A stretch of DNA of 64,000 bases from Symbiodinium kawagutii. Taxonomy: Eukaryota; Sar; Dinophyceae; Suessiales; Symbiodiniaceae. The notes under the pieces were generated by a model that was not told the DNA's origin, searched no databases, and saw nothing but the letters and a program-made list of their open reading frames with translations. How positions within the stretch are numbered: position 1 is the first letter of the stretch; each line of letters starts with the position of its first letter. This document shows positions 1 through 11,500 of the stretch, in pieces. The translations under genes were made by a program, and so were the position numbers. The DNA is taken from assembly GCA_009767595.1 (NCBI GenBank), contig VSDK01003684.1, forward strand, positions 49,531-113,530, read 5' to 3'.

Positions 1-885
1 CCCTCCGGGGCCCTCTGCCCCTCATAGCCAACATTGGAGCCACTGCCATGGCCTTGGCTTTGGCCATGGCTTTTCCTCTTGCTTTCGCTTTGGCCTTCAC
101 CTTCGCTTTGGGGGCCATCCTCCTTCTTTTCTGCTAGCCTCACGCTGGATCCGGCGATCTTCTCCTCGTTGCCTCCACTTCCTACCCTTGTTCTTCTTCT
201 TCCGCTTGTGCCTTCGCTCCAAAGGCTTCCTCTCGTCAGGGCTATGCTCCCTCTTAACGCCTGAGGATCTTCCTTCTCCGTCTTCGCGATGCCTCTCTGG
301 AGTCCTGCCTCCAGTCTCTTCCCTTGGAGTACCTCCTCGAGCCTGAAAGCGCGCAGCTGGAGCCGCTGAAGCTTTCCCTGCTGGCTTCAGTCCGATGGCC
401 TTGCCCAGACTTCCTCGCGGCCTCGGTGGATGGTCGGGCTCGGGAGGCCTATTGTCCCCAGGTCGCACTGGCTTCGCTCTCACAGGGGACTCCTCCTCTT
501 CTTCCTCCTCAGTGTAGGAGTACTCCTCCTCCTTGGTGTGTCGATCTCCTGGACCCTCTCCTCGTCCACGAGCTGCTTCTTCTCTCTCACCCCCGACGGC
601 AGGGGCGGAAGATGGGCCGGAGGTAGGCCCAGGCGTCTCCTCCTTGACAGCACCCAGCGGTGTCGCACCCGAAGATGCGTTGGCCTCGACCAGGTCCGAG
701 AGCTCACCCACTGCCCCACGCACCACGTGTAGGACAGCGGTTTCTTGCTCCCGTCGAAGTTGGCCAGAGGCTAGGATGCTAAGCCCCCGTTGCCACCCAC
801 GGCAAGCGCCACAGACAGGGGTTCCTGGAAACACCCCGCAGTGACTGCAAACCATGGAAGCTGAGAGCCAAACACTATTGGTCAA
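1..885 (-). mobile_element. Retroelement Gag-like gene, 3' part cut by window edge
   Basis: A minus-strand reading frame is open from 885 to a stop at 97-99; the first ATG is at 853-855. Near the N-terminus are two CxxC pairs (CSHCG and CGACRGW), a zinc-finger-like arrangement. The middle is very acidic (a run of seven Glu in EYSYTEEEEEEES) and Pro-rich. The C-terminal third is strongly basic (RRHKRKKKNKGRK). After the stop, a different frame from about 110 down to 1 continues a basic Lys/Ala repeat (KAKAKARGKAMAKAKAMA), which suggests a frameshift rather than a true end. The composition is that of a nucleic-acid-binding capsid protein. I infer that it belongs to the same kind of tyrosine-recombinase retroelement as the right edge of the window, but no RT is visible here to prove it. 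It could also be a free-standing basic protein. Confidence 0.5.
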
Positions 886-3800
886 GAAAAGATGTTCTAT
901 GATTAATCTTTAAACCCGAAAACGTAGGTCCATATATCCATTCAGTTTCTCTTTAGTACTTGTAGTTTATATATTTATGCAGTTCCACCCACAGTTTCAT
1001 TCATACTTTCATCTAAATCACCTATCTTGCTTGTCTTTGCACACCAGGGCCGCGACGGCACGAAGCCTTGGTCCACTCGCATCTGGCGGGGATGACTGTG
1101 ACAGCAAGTTTGACAATTTCCCAATTGGATTCTCTGATGAATCTTGAGGTTGACAATGGTCGGTTAACAATAGTGAATGATGGGTAATTCTGCTCAATGA
1201 TCATTAGTAATGGGTAATTCGTAGTGGTTGAGAATGGGTAATACTGGTTAATACTGGTGAATAATGGTTGATAATGGTCAATATCTCTGATCTTGACATC
1301 TATGTTACTGAGCTCATATAGATTCTAGACATGGATAGAACACACAGTCCTCTGTTTCCCGTTCGAAAGAGGCAGAAAGCAAACAGGACGGGGAGGCAGC
1401 AGACATCACCTCAGCGTGCCACTCAACTAGAGAGCTACGGGTTCTCTGCATCTCTAAGGTTGATACACCGCCATCAGCAAGCACTTGGGGCAAAGACCTC
1501 TCAAAGTAGCAAAACAAAAGAAGAGTGCTTCTCAAGTCATACAGGACCCCCACTTAGAACCCTTTAGATGAATCATTTGTAGTAAAAAAGCATCCATAAC
1601 TTGAAGACTTGAAGCTTCCCATTTTCATAAACCACCAGAAATGATGTCCCAAAGGTATCTCAAGAATGCACGCAATCGTCTGGAGTGTTCACCTTGAAAC
1701 GGGTGCGCTGGAGGCGCCTTCCGTCATTGCCTGTGAACTTCAGTGCTTCCTCCTCCATCACAACAGCAGAGCAATACCTGAGAAATCTCAAAGGCATTGT
1801 CTGTGGATCATGAGATCACAAACAACAACCAATGGATAGCAAGGGATACCAAGCAATACCAATGGATACCAATGGATAACAAGGGATGCTTCAGGTTGAT
1901 TGGTATGTCATGATTAATGTCTCTAGGTTATATAATCATCACGAAAACTGGTTGAGCCTGGTTATCTAATTTCACTTCAAGCAAAATGAGAATCAAATGA
2001 GAATGGCTGACCATGGTTCATTTGTGTTGACTATATTACCAAATCTGGTGCTGGGTTCCAGGAATTTGATTTCTAGCCAAATGACTCCGAACATACTCTG
2101 ACCAATGTTCCCAACCCTTACCTCATCATTTTTAGTGGCTAAAAATATCTTGAAATTACCAGTTGCACGAGAAACATCAAGAAACCAGCTTCATTGCAGG
2201 TCCACTGCCCGCTCCAATCAGCCAACCAGCAGGTGCTTGGGTTTCTCTGCTCCACTTGCAGCTGAGTTCTTGGAAGGTCAAAGCACCCTAGTTGGGGCCC
2301 CCGCTCTCCCAGTTGGGGCCCCCGCTCTCCCAAGTTCTCGAAGCTATAGCAGAATTCTCGCCATTTCTGGCGGTTTTCCTGTCAGCCATCAATCCCCAAA
2401 GCCATAATGCGATGACTCCCACAGATCTGGGAATCGCAGCCATGTGATTCCCGTGTTTAGATGGGAAGTCGCAAGTGGAACAGATCAAAGTGAGATGACT
2501 GGGATGACCTCCAACTGGCTGCCATCATCTTGGATCACTGAACAGTTGGGTGTTTCTCAAGTCATAGGAGTACCCCCAAACCATCCTCTAGCAACCATCT
2601 ATAGTCATAAACTCATCACTTTTGGGGTCTTCGAACTGGCTTGAGAAACCACCAGTTGGATCTGAGAGCACTCCAACGCAAATCCCATGATGTGGTGCTT
2701 TCTCAAGTCATAGGGTACACCGAGTTAGCATCTAGTTATCAACCATTTGTAGTAATAAACTACAACACATAGTTATTGTCTAGTTCTCCACTAGTTATCA
2801 TCTAGTTCTCAACTAGTTATCATCTAGTTATCAACCAGTTATCATCTAGTTCTTCATCTAGTTATCAACCATATGTACCAGTTATAAGACGAAATCAACC
2901 ATCTAGTTATACAATACAAGCCTCTGTTGGATCACTGAACCAACCACTGGAGCACGCACCGGCGCCGAAACTGCGCCCCGGAATGCATGAGCACGGCCGG
3001 TGAGGAACCGCCGGCCTCGCTGGGATCCATGCCGGAACTCTCCAAGCCTCGGCACGTAGCGAGCTGCCGGAACTCTCCTTGTGGTGTAGATGGGGGGGTT
3101 CTTATAATAGCGGAATCAATGGATGGATGAAGTACACCAAAAGGAGAGTTCCGGCATGGGATCTCATTTTATAATAACTGGTGAGTCATAGATGGATGAT
3201 TGCTATCAATGGATGATAACTATGAATGGATTAGATCTCGGAATCCCCAAAAAATGGATGGCTGATTACTAGAGAAATATCTATTAATGGTTCAGATTGG
3301 GGGTCTTAAATGATTCAAATGGTTCATTACTATCAATCAATGGATTGTCAAGACTGGTCAAGCATGTTTAAACATTATCACGAGTATTGTTATTAAGTTA
3401 GTATTGCTACTCAAACATGGTGGATGGGTAAACCCATCAATCCCACTCATACGGAGCAGCCCACCAATAGAGGATGATTTTCTCGAATAGTCCCCGCCCT
3501 AGTGTTAGATAAGCAAGAAACAAATAAGCTTCAGCTTCCTGCTTTCTCCTGTGGCTGACGAGACAACAGGTCACTCAAAGTGTCAAAGAGCATAAACGGT
3601 TCGAGTTTAGTTTGCAGAACTCCTGGGCTTGCTACAAGCCGAAAGCTCTCTCCCAGCACTTTCTGCCTCGTGAATTTTCAAGCGAAGTGAGAGAAGCGGC
3701 TTCCATGGACCACATGGTCGTAGACACCAAGTTTTCATAATCATCTTGATCCTTATCGACCTCCTCAGTTTATTCATTTTTCATATTCATTGTTCATTCA

Positions 3801-4400
3801 TCGATTCACCAATTGACTCTTTTTAATGATTAATTCACCTATTCCTGCATTCATGTGTGATTTGTCCGTCCATTCACAAAATGCTGTTCAGGCATGCTAT
3901 GGCAACGTTGATTGCATCGAAGCCGTCATGCTCAAAAACAAGATCATCATGCTCGTCATCAAAGTCAGTGACATCACTAGCATGATTGAAATGTCTGTAC
4001 CGTTCCTGCTACTAGATTTGTGTCATTACAAAGTGTTTCGTGTCGATATTCTTGTTGCCTGTATTCTCATGTTTTTGCTGCGTCCTTGACTTCAGTTTAT
4101 TTTCATTATGCAATTCATATTCTTATTTGTCTTCTTCTTTTCCCTATCATCAATAGTCTTTTTCGTCTTCTTCCGCTCCATGGTGATGATAATATATTCC
4201 TCTTCATATTTTATTGTTGGTCTATTTTCAGTTCGTCTGCCTCTTTCCCTTCGTATTTTTATCAAGAATTCTCTCCCTCTCCGTATTTTTGTCATCGTCC
4301 TGTTCTTCAGATTTTTTTTCATGTGTGCCATACATTTCGTTCCTGCTATTATTCTTTTCGTTTTATGTCCTTGCCACCTTCACCTTTGTGTGTTTCTAAT
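886..4400. other. Non-coding stretch with degenerate simple repeats
   Basis: I see no convincing exon here. The region holds degenerate short repeats: GGTAATxx/GGTTAATA-type around 1140-1300, TAGTTATCATC/TAGTTCTC-type at about 2750-2910, and ATGGATGATxACTATCAATGG-like units at 3120-3420. Sequences around 1530-1590 and 2550-2760 carry CTCAAGTCATAGG..ACCCCC motifs that resemble the hairpin repeat family seen from 33 kb onward. Open frames of 60-130 codons here are biased in composition and lack recognisable domains. Confidence 0.5.
3027..3159. repeat. 17-bp perfect inverted repeat in a GC-rich island
   Basis: The 17-mer at 3027-3043 (CCATGCCGGAACTCTCC) recurs as its exact reverse complement at 3143-3159. 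The 13-bp core GCCGGAACTCTCC also recurs in direct orientation at 3066-3078. The surrounding 130 bp are GC-rich compared with the AT-rich flanks. This could be a terminal inverted repeat pair of a very short element or a hairpin. No protein is encoded. Confidence 0.6.
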
Positions 4401-4410
4401 GATTTTTAAT

Positions 4411-4512
4411 CTTCCTCTACTTCCTCTTCCTGTTCTTCTTCCTCTTATTCCTCTTCCTCTTCTCCTTCTTCTTCCTCTTCTTTTTCTTCTTCTTCGCCTT
4501 CTTCTTCGCAGC
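4411..4512. repeat. Polypyrimidine (CTT/CCT)n tract
   Basis: About 100 bp made almost only of C and T in TTCCTC/TTCTTC units. Reading it on either strand gives Arg/Lys- or Leu/Ser-rich translations, which I treat as artefacts. It lies beyond the 3' end of the antenna gene. Confidence 0.8.
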
Positions 4513-5217
4513 AGTGTCAGCGTGATTATCAGCAACAGAAAGGCTATCTCTGCGACTTCACATGCAGCTCGCACTATGCGAGGTGTTGCCTCCTCCTAAC
4601 CAAGTCTTTGGGGCACTTGATTGCCGCCAGGGAACATCCAACACACCAAGACCTTGCCGTGACAAGGACTTGATGTTGGCCTGGCACTGACAAGCCCTTC
4701 TCTTGGCATATCCTCTTCAATTCAACCTTCCTTTTGGAGGATGATTGAAGCCAAGCCAATGATTTTGAACAAATGTTTCAATCATTTCTTTTTGGGGGGA
4801 ATCATGATGAAAGATTGGCCTTTCATGAGTGACTACCATAGATTGTGTGTGACACGGCCATGACCGAGTAGCCAACGGTTTTCTTCTTTGAAATCTGAGT
4901 GTGCCACGGTCTGAGTCTGTTTGGAGCTGAAAAGGAAGACAAAGAAATTTCAGCTCGAAGATCAGAAATCGAATGAGTGTTTCTCTCAGGTTGTATCCTC
5001 TCATCATCTCTCATCACAAGGGGAATGGAACCGCAAACGTTGAAACAAGTCAACAAACCAAGGAAACACTCGTATCCGCTTGCACTGATTGCAGGGACAA
5101 CTGAAAACTGAAACCTGTACGCAACATGCAGTGCATTCACAAACGGCACACTAAAAGAGAACACCTTCTGGCATTCTTCTAGGACAATCAATCATGAATT
5201 CCTGAATTGGAGACTGC

Positions 5218-5564
5218 TCAAAGACCAAACTGCTGCATGGCATCCTTGCCGCTGGCCATTTCAGCCGCAAAGATTCCAAGAACTGACATCATGGCCATTC
5301 GGCCATTGTTCAATTCCTTCATTCGCATGTCCTTGGTGTACATCTGAAGGCCAAAGGGGTCGCCGAAGTTGCCAGGCTCCGTTGCTCTGGTGGTATCCTC
5401 CCTCCAGACGTTTTCCAAGCAGCCAGACACCAGGAAGAGAGCAAAGAGGCCAAGCACACCTTCTTGCGTGCCCAGGATGGAGAAACCAGATGGCAAGTTC
5501 TCGAAACCAGGCAACTTCCAGTAGTGCTGGGCCACAAGGCCAACGGATGCCATCATTGCCAATC
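5218..5564 (-). CDS. Antenna polyprotein last exon with natural stop
   Basis: Encodes the second half of helix 1, helix 2 and helix 3, then a TGA stop directly after QQFGL, where the other copies continue into the linker. The sequence diverges from the other copies immediately after this point, so this exon marks the end of the polyprotein. Its 3' flank (about 4.6-5.2 kb) should hold the 3' UTR. Confidence 0.9.
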
Positions 5565-8500
5565 CTTGTCCAAAGCGCAAACATCCCCGCAGAGTGAGAA
5601 ATAAAAACGAGAACTATGCACTGGCTGCAATGTCCATAAGTCTGGTGCAAGCAAGAGTCCAGCACTACGACGAATCACCATGTCAACAAATTTATATCAC
5701 AAATTTTCATCAGGAAAGATCATCAGGAACTATCATCAGGAACGATCATCAGGAATGATCATTAGGAATGATCATCGGGACGACGTCCAGTTCTGTTTCA
5801 TACACATATCCGAAACATTCCGAAACTATCCGAAGTGAAGCAGAACGCGTTCCCTAAACCAAGAATACACATATGACAAATATTATTACTATATCCTAGA
5901 TGACAAATATTATCCCTGCTTAAAAAATCCAGATTCGGACCTGAAGTGGGCATTGATCATGAAAATGGATGTGAATGGCTGAGCTATTGTAATGCGAATC
6001 GATAATGGGCATTGCTAGCTGCGATCGAATCCTACTAATCTCCACTTCAGCCATGATGCAAAAGTGATCCAGACTTGACACTGACTAGGGCAAGGCATGG
6101 CAAGGCAAAATGAGCTGACAATATCTCCCTTGTATTGTTGGCACTGCCTTGTAAGATCCCTACAATAGAAACAACCTACGTGGACCAATTTGGTTTGCAA
6201 TTTCTCTACTTGCCAAGGTCCCAGGGGTCGGTGACGAAAGCTAGCATGGCAACTGACCTGACTGGAAGAGCAAACAACGATGAAGCATGCATTCATTTTA
6301 GTCGAAGAAAGCCGTGACAAGTGGAAGCTGTAGCGCAACAAAAACAGCCCTGCGGGCAATTGAGCCTAGCGAGGGGGGGCTCCCCCCAATAATTGAATGA
6401 TTCAATTAATTAATTGTGACTTTTGGAGGTCCTGTCCCTGCCAATTACTTTCTAAAGCAGGAGCAGCTTTCACGAAGAGCAGTTGCACCTCAAAATCATT
6501 GACTTCTTCAGATACTAAAGCACTCAGGCATAGACATGCTAAGACACCCAAACTGATAATTACATATAAATGCAGTGTCTAGTGATCATGTTATCGTCCG
6601 TTGTCTATCAATGTCTAATATCTTTGTTGACTTGACGCATCCTGCAATCCTACCAAGAATCTAAGGCCGTGTGTTTCTTAACCTCTCTATTCAGATACAT
6701 CCACGATTGATCATAATTGGGCAAAATGTCCGAACATGTGTTTGAGCCATTGGCCCAAGTAATCTGATGTTTTCAACGGCCGTTGCACAGGCTTGAACAA
6801 GCGGAAGCCAAAAAAATAAGATGTGTTATGTTTTATAGATGTTCAATGATGTTTATAGACGATTAGATGTGTTGCATTGTGTTCCTAGATCCTAGATCAC
6901 ACCCCGCTGCAAGCAAGAATCGTCCGTGCTTAATCTCGGATGCGCGCAACTTCCTGAAGCCCTGCTCATCACCCACCTTTGTGAATTCCAACGGATCAAA
7001 AAATCCCAAAGGTTCACTTGCTCCGATCTGCTGCGAAGGCTGGAATGCTCTCCTTGTGACCACGGAGTGACCAGCTGGGGCTGATGTCTTGCCTGCAAAG
7101 GTGTTGCCCGAGGACCGAAGCTGACCATGGCCAATTGCCTGAAGACCAAACTGCTGCATGGCATCCTTGCCGCTGGCCATTTCAGCCGCAAAGATTCCAA
7201 GAACTGACATCATGGCCATTCGGCCATTGTTCAATTCCTTCATTCGCATGTCCTTGGTGTACATCTGAAGGCCAAAGGGGTCGCCGAAGTTGCCAGGCTC
7301 CGTTGCTCTGGTGGTATCCTCCCTCCAGACGTTTTCCAAGCAGCCAGACACCAGGAAGAGAGCAAAGAGGCCAAGCACACCTTCTTGCGTGCCCAGGATG
7401 GAGAAACCAGATGGCAAGTTCTCGAAACCAGGCAGCTTCCAGTAGTGCTGGGCCACAAGGCCAACGGATGCCATCATTGCCAATCCTTGTCCAAAGCGCA
7501 AACATCCCCGCAGAGTGAGAAATAAAAACGAGAACTATGCACTGGCTGCAATGTCCATAAGTCTGGTCCAAGCAAGAGTCAAACACTACGACGAATCACC
7601 ATGTCAACAAATTTGTATCACATATTTTCATCAGGAATGATCATCAGGAGTTATCATCAGGATGGTGTCAAATTCTGTTTCATAGACATATTTGAAATTA
7701 TCCAAAGTAAAGCTGAACGTGTTCCCTAAAGAATGAATACACAAATGACACGTATTATTTATTATCTCACAAGTCACAAGTAAATATATGTATATACAAA
7801 TATCATCCCCATATCTCTGCCTAAGAAAATCTAGATTCGGCCCTGAAGTGGGCATTGATCATGAAAATGGATGTGAGCTATCGTAGTGCGAATCGATAAT
7901 GGGCATTGCTAGCTGGAATCAAATCCTCCTTAGCTCTACTTCAGCCATGGATAGCCATGGTACAAAAGCGATCCAGACTTGACACTGATTAGGGCACAGC
8001 AAAATCAGATGCCAATATCTCCTTGTATTGTTGGCACTGCCTAGAGACAGACAACATATATGGACCATTTTGGCTTGCACAATAGTTTTACTTGCTAAGG
8101 CCCAAAATTGTCAAAAATCACTTGCGTCAAGGTAGCTTTCAGAAGAGCAGTTGCCCCTCGAAATTATTGGCCTAGTCACATTCTCTTCAGATTCCAAAGC
8201 ACTCAGGCATACTCATGTTAAGACCGGCAAACTGATAATTACAACTACAGTGTTTAGTTATCATATTATCATCTGGTGTCAATCGATGTCTAATCTTTTC
8301 TTGACGTGACGCGACCTACAATCCTACAAGGCATTCAAAGCCGTGTGCTTGTGAACCTCTCCTTTCAGAAACATCCATAATTAATCATAATTGGGCAAAA
8401 TGTCCGACCATGTGCTTGAGCCATTGGCCCAAGTAATCTGATGTTTTCAACGGCCGTTGCACAGGCTTGAACAAGCGGAAGCCAAAAAAATAAGATGTGT

Positions 8501-11500
8501 TATGTTTTATAGATGTTCAATAATGTTTATAGACGATTAGATGTGTTGCATTGTGTTCCTAGATCCTAGATCACACCCCGCTGCAAGCAAGAATCGTCCG
8601 TGCTTAATCTCGGATGCGCGCAACTTCCTGAAGCCCTGCTCATCACCCACCTTTGTGAATTCCAACGGATCAAAAAATCCCAAAGGTTCACTTGCTCCGA
8701 TCTGCTGCGAAGGCTGGAATGCTCTCCTTGTGACCACGGAGTGACCAGCTGGGGCTGATGTCTTGCCTGCAAAGGTGTTGCCCGAGGACCGAAGCTGACC
8801 ATGGCCAATTGCCTGAAGACCAAACTGCTGCATGGCATCCTTGCCGCTGGCCATTTCAGCCGCAAAGATTCCAAGAACTGACATCATGGCCATTCGGCCA
8901 TTGTTCAATTCCTTCATTCGCATGTCCTTGGTGTACATCTGAAGGCCAAAGGGGTCGCTGAAGTTGCCAGGCTCCGTTGCTCTGGTGGTATCCTCCCTCC
9001 AGACGTTTTCCAAGCAGCCAGACACCAGGAAGAGAGCAAAGAGGCCAAGCACGCCTTCTTGCGTGCCCAGGATGGAGAAACCAGATGGCAAGTTCTCGAA
9101 ACCAGGCAACTTCCAGTAGTGCTGGGCCACAAGGCCAACGGATGCCATCATTGCCAATCCTTGTCCAAAGCGCAAACATCCCCGCAGAGTGAGAAATAAA
9201 AACGAGAACTATGCACTGGCTGCAATGTCCATAAGTCTGGTCCAAGCAAGAATCAAACACTACGACGAATCACCATGTCAACAAATTTATATCACAAATT
9301 TTCATCAGGAATGATCATCAGGAACTATCATCAGGAACGATCATCAGGAATGATCATTAGGAATGATCACCAGGAACGATCATCGGGAATGATCGTCAGG
9401 AATGATCATAAGGATGAGGTCCAGTTCTGTTTCATACACATATCCGAAACATTCTGAAACTATCCGAAGTGAAGCAGAACGCGTTCCCTAAACAAACAAG
9501 GACCTCAAATGGGCAGTGATCATGAAAATGGATGTGAATGGCTGAGCTATTGTAGTGCGAATCATTAATGGGCATTGCTGACTGCGATCGAATCCTACTA
9601 ATGTCCACTGCCGCCAGGATGCAAAAGTGATCCAGACTTGACACTGATTAGGGCAAAGCAAAATCAGCTGCCAGTGTCTCCCTTGTATTGTTGGCACTGC
9701 GTTGTAAGATCCCTACAATAGAAACAACCTCCGTGGACCATTTTGGCTTGCACAATAGTTTTACTTGCTAAGGCCCAAAATTGTCAAAAATCACTTGCGT
9801 CAAGGTAGCTTTCATGGAGAGCAGTTGCACCTCAAAATCATTGACTTCTTCAGATACTAAAGCACTCAGGCATAGACATGCTAAGACACCCAAACTGATA
9901 ATTACATATAAATGCAGTGTCTAGTGATCATGTTATCGTCCGTTGTCTATCAATGTCTAATATCTTTGTTGACTTGACGCATCCTGCAATCCTACCAAGA
10001 ATCTAAGGCCGTGTGTTTCTTAACCTCTCTATTCAGATACATCCACGATTGATCATAATTGGGCAAAATGTCCGAACATGTGTTTGAGCCATTGGCCCTA
10101 GTAATCTGATGTTTTCAACGGCCGTTGCACAGGTTTGAACAAGCGGAAGCCAAAAAAATAAGATGTGTTATGTTTTATAGATGTTCAATGATGTTTATAG
10201 ACGATTAGATGTGTTCCACTGTGTCCCTAGATCACACCCCACTGCAAGCAAGAATCGTCCGTGCTTAATCTCGGATGCGCGCAACTTCCTGAAGCCCTGC
10301 TCATCACCCACCTTTGTGAATTCCAACGGATCGAAAAATCCCAAAGGTTCACTTGCTCCGATCTGCTGCGAAGGCTGGAATGCTCTCCTTGTGACCACGG
10401 AGTGACCAGCTGGGGCTGATGTCTTGCCTGCAAAGGTGTTGCCCGAGGACCGAAGCTGACCATGGCCAATTGCCTGAAGACCAAACTGCTGCATGGCATC
10501 CTTGCCGCTGGCCATTTCAGCCGCAAAGATTCCAAGAACTGACATCATGGCCATTCGGCCATTGTTCAATTCCTTCATTCGCATGTCCTTGGTGTACATC
10601 TGAAGGCCAAAGGGGTCGCCGAAGTTGCCAGGCTCCGTTGCTCTGGTGGTATCCTCCCTCCAGACGTTTTCCAAGCAGCCAGACACCAGGAAGAGAGCAA
10701 AGAGGCCAAGCACACCTTCTTGCGTGCCCAGGATGGAGAAACCAGATGGCAAGTTCTCGAAACCAGGCAGCTTCCAGTAGTGCTGGGCCACAAGGCCAAC
10801 GGATGCCATCATTGCCAATCCTTGTCCAAAGCGCAAACATCCCCGCAGAGTGAGAAATAAAAACGAGAACTGTGCACTGGCTGCAATGTCCATAAGTCTG
10901 GTCCATAAGCAAGAATCAAACACTACGACGAATCACCATGTCGACAAATGTATCACATATTTTCATCAGGAATATCATCAGGAGTTATCATCAGGATGGT
11001 GTCAAATTCTGTTTCATAGACATATTCGAAATTATCCAAAATAAAGCTGAACGTGTTCCCTAAAGAATTAATACACAAATGACACGTACTATCCTTAGCA
11101 TACAAATATCATTATCCTTAGCAACAAACATACTCACAAATATCATCCCCATCATCTCTGCCTAAGAAAATCCAGATTCAGATCTAAAGTGGGCATCGAT
11201 CATGTAAATGGATGTGAATGGCTGAGCTATTGTAGTGCGAATCGATGAGGGGCATAGCTGGGATCGAATCCTACTAAGCTCCACTTCAGCCATGGTACAA
11301 AAGCGATCCAGACTTGACACTGATTAGGGCAAAACAAAATGAGCTGACAATATCTTTCCTATTCTTTCCTTGTATTGTGAGCACTGACTTGTAAAATCCT
11401 ACGAGTACAAGAGAAACAACATACATGGACCATTTTGGCTTGCACAATAGTTTTACTTGCTAAGGCCCAAAATTGTCAAAAATCACTTGCGTCAAGGTAG

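Noticed and set aside
4380-4574. Arg-rich minus-strand frame
   Set aside because: Produced by the polypyrimidine tract.
6892-7200. Second minus-strand frame inside the antenna exons (102 codons)
   Set aside because: Out of frame with the helix motifs and runs through the splice donor into the intron.
7084-7518. Plus-strand 144-codon frame opposite the antenna exon, repeated at the other copies
   Set aside because: It is antisense to a strongly conserved antenna exon and recurs only because the exon does.
9298-9412. Possible CRISPR-like array (regular 13-bp repeat)
   Set aside because: There are no unique spacers, the repeat is too short, and it lies inside a eukaryotic intron.
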